DNA of 6,849 bases from Catenibacterium sp. co_0103 (GTDB taxonomy: Bacteria > Bacillota_I > Bacilli_A > Erysipelotrichales > Coprobacillaceae), in the NCBI RefSeq assembly GCF_004168205.1, contig NZ_RCYB01000098.1, positions 1 to 6,849 on the forward strand. Direction: 5' to 3'. Both the position numbers and the translations under genes were made by a program. Shown piece after piece: positions 6,776-6,849 of the stretch (position 1 is its first letter; every line of letters starts with the position of its first letter). The notes under the pieces are model-generated. The model saw only the letters and a program-made list of their open reading frames with translations. It had not been told where the DNA came from and ran no database searches.

Positions 6776-6846
6776 AATTTCCTCCATTTCCCCGCGCCTT
6801 CGTTGCGCGGACACAAATATATAACCAAACTCAAATCCCCCAAAAC
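6772..6846 (-). repeat. Right copy of the 75-bp inverted repeat, leader of the convergent gene
   Basis: Read on the minus strand this is the same leader as bases 1-75. It has the AT-rich block, the hairpin at 6792-6810, the ribosome site at 6781-6785 (CCTCC on the plus strand) and the ATG at 6775-6773. The window extends only three bases beyond it, so whether homology continues outward cannot be judged. The two differences from the left copy lie in the outer part and in the base just before the ATG, leaving hairpin and ribosome site identical. Confidence 0.95.
6792..6810 (-). promoter_or_regulatory. GC-rich hairpin in the leader of the convergent gene
   Basis: This is the identical stem-loop in the right repeat copy: CCGCGC at 6792-6797 pairs with GCGCGG at 6805-6810. 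On the minus strand it again sits six bases before the ribosome site. Its exact preservation in both copies fits a shared function but also fits recent duplication. Confidence 0.6.
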
Positions 6847-6849
6847 TCT

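Noticed and set aside
1..6846. The inverted repeats as terminal repeats of a transposon
   Set aside because: No transposase, integrase or target-site duplication is visible, the cargo is a housekeeping-style operon, and the repeats contain gene leaders with start codons.

Overview
The window is AT-rich DNA carrying one tight operon on the + strand, 72 to 6540, with eight genes. A small convergent gene of unknown function follows on the - strand, 6775 to 6524. The AT-rich codon use, strong GGAGG-type ribosome sites and overall protein style point to a low-GC member of the Bacillota, perhaps a gut anaerobe of the Erysipelotrichia or Clostridia type. The genus cannot be read from the sequence.

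The operon is a selenium-dependent molybdenum hydroxylase maturation cluster, the 'orphan SelD' type of locus known from Enterococcus faecalis and many clostridia. In order it encodes: a MoeA/MoaB-like molybdopterin-binding protein with a Cys-rich tail; a DNA-binding-only ModE-like regulator; a DUF3343 putative Se/S carrier; selenophosphate synthetase SelD; the TusA-DsrE-like protein YedF; YqeB; a class V aminotransferase (cysteine desulfurase / selenocysteine lyase type); and a YqeC-XdhC fusion. Junctions range from a 14-nt overlap to a 2-nt gap, so a single transcript is likely.

The inferred division of labour is as follows. The desulfurase-like enzyme mobilises Se (or S) from a cysteine or selenocysteine source. 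DUF3343 and YedF may carry it on their cysteines, and SelD activates it as selenophosphate. YqeB, YqeC and XdhC are thought to help place the labile selenium ligand on the molybdenum cofactor of a xanthine dehydrogenase-like hydroxylase. The MoeA-like protein handles the pterin or molybdenum side. No hydroxylase subunits and no MocA-type cytidylyltransferase lie in the window, and neither do selA, selB or selC.

The most unusual feature is outside the known system. The first 75 bases (1-75) recur almost perfectly as an inverted repeat at the far end (6772-6846), with 73 of 75 positions identical. Each copy holds an AT-rich block, a GC-rich hairpin, a GGAGG ribosome site and a start codon, and identity ends one base after the ATG. 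The two outermost genes of the window therefore face each other and start with the same leader. This could be a dispersed leader or promoter repeat, the ends of an invertible segment, or an assembly effect. The two mismatches argue against a simple fold-back artefact. There is no gene-free stretch longer than 300 bases.
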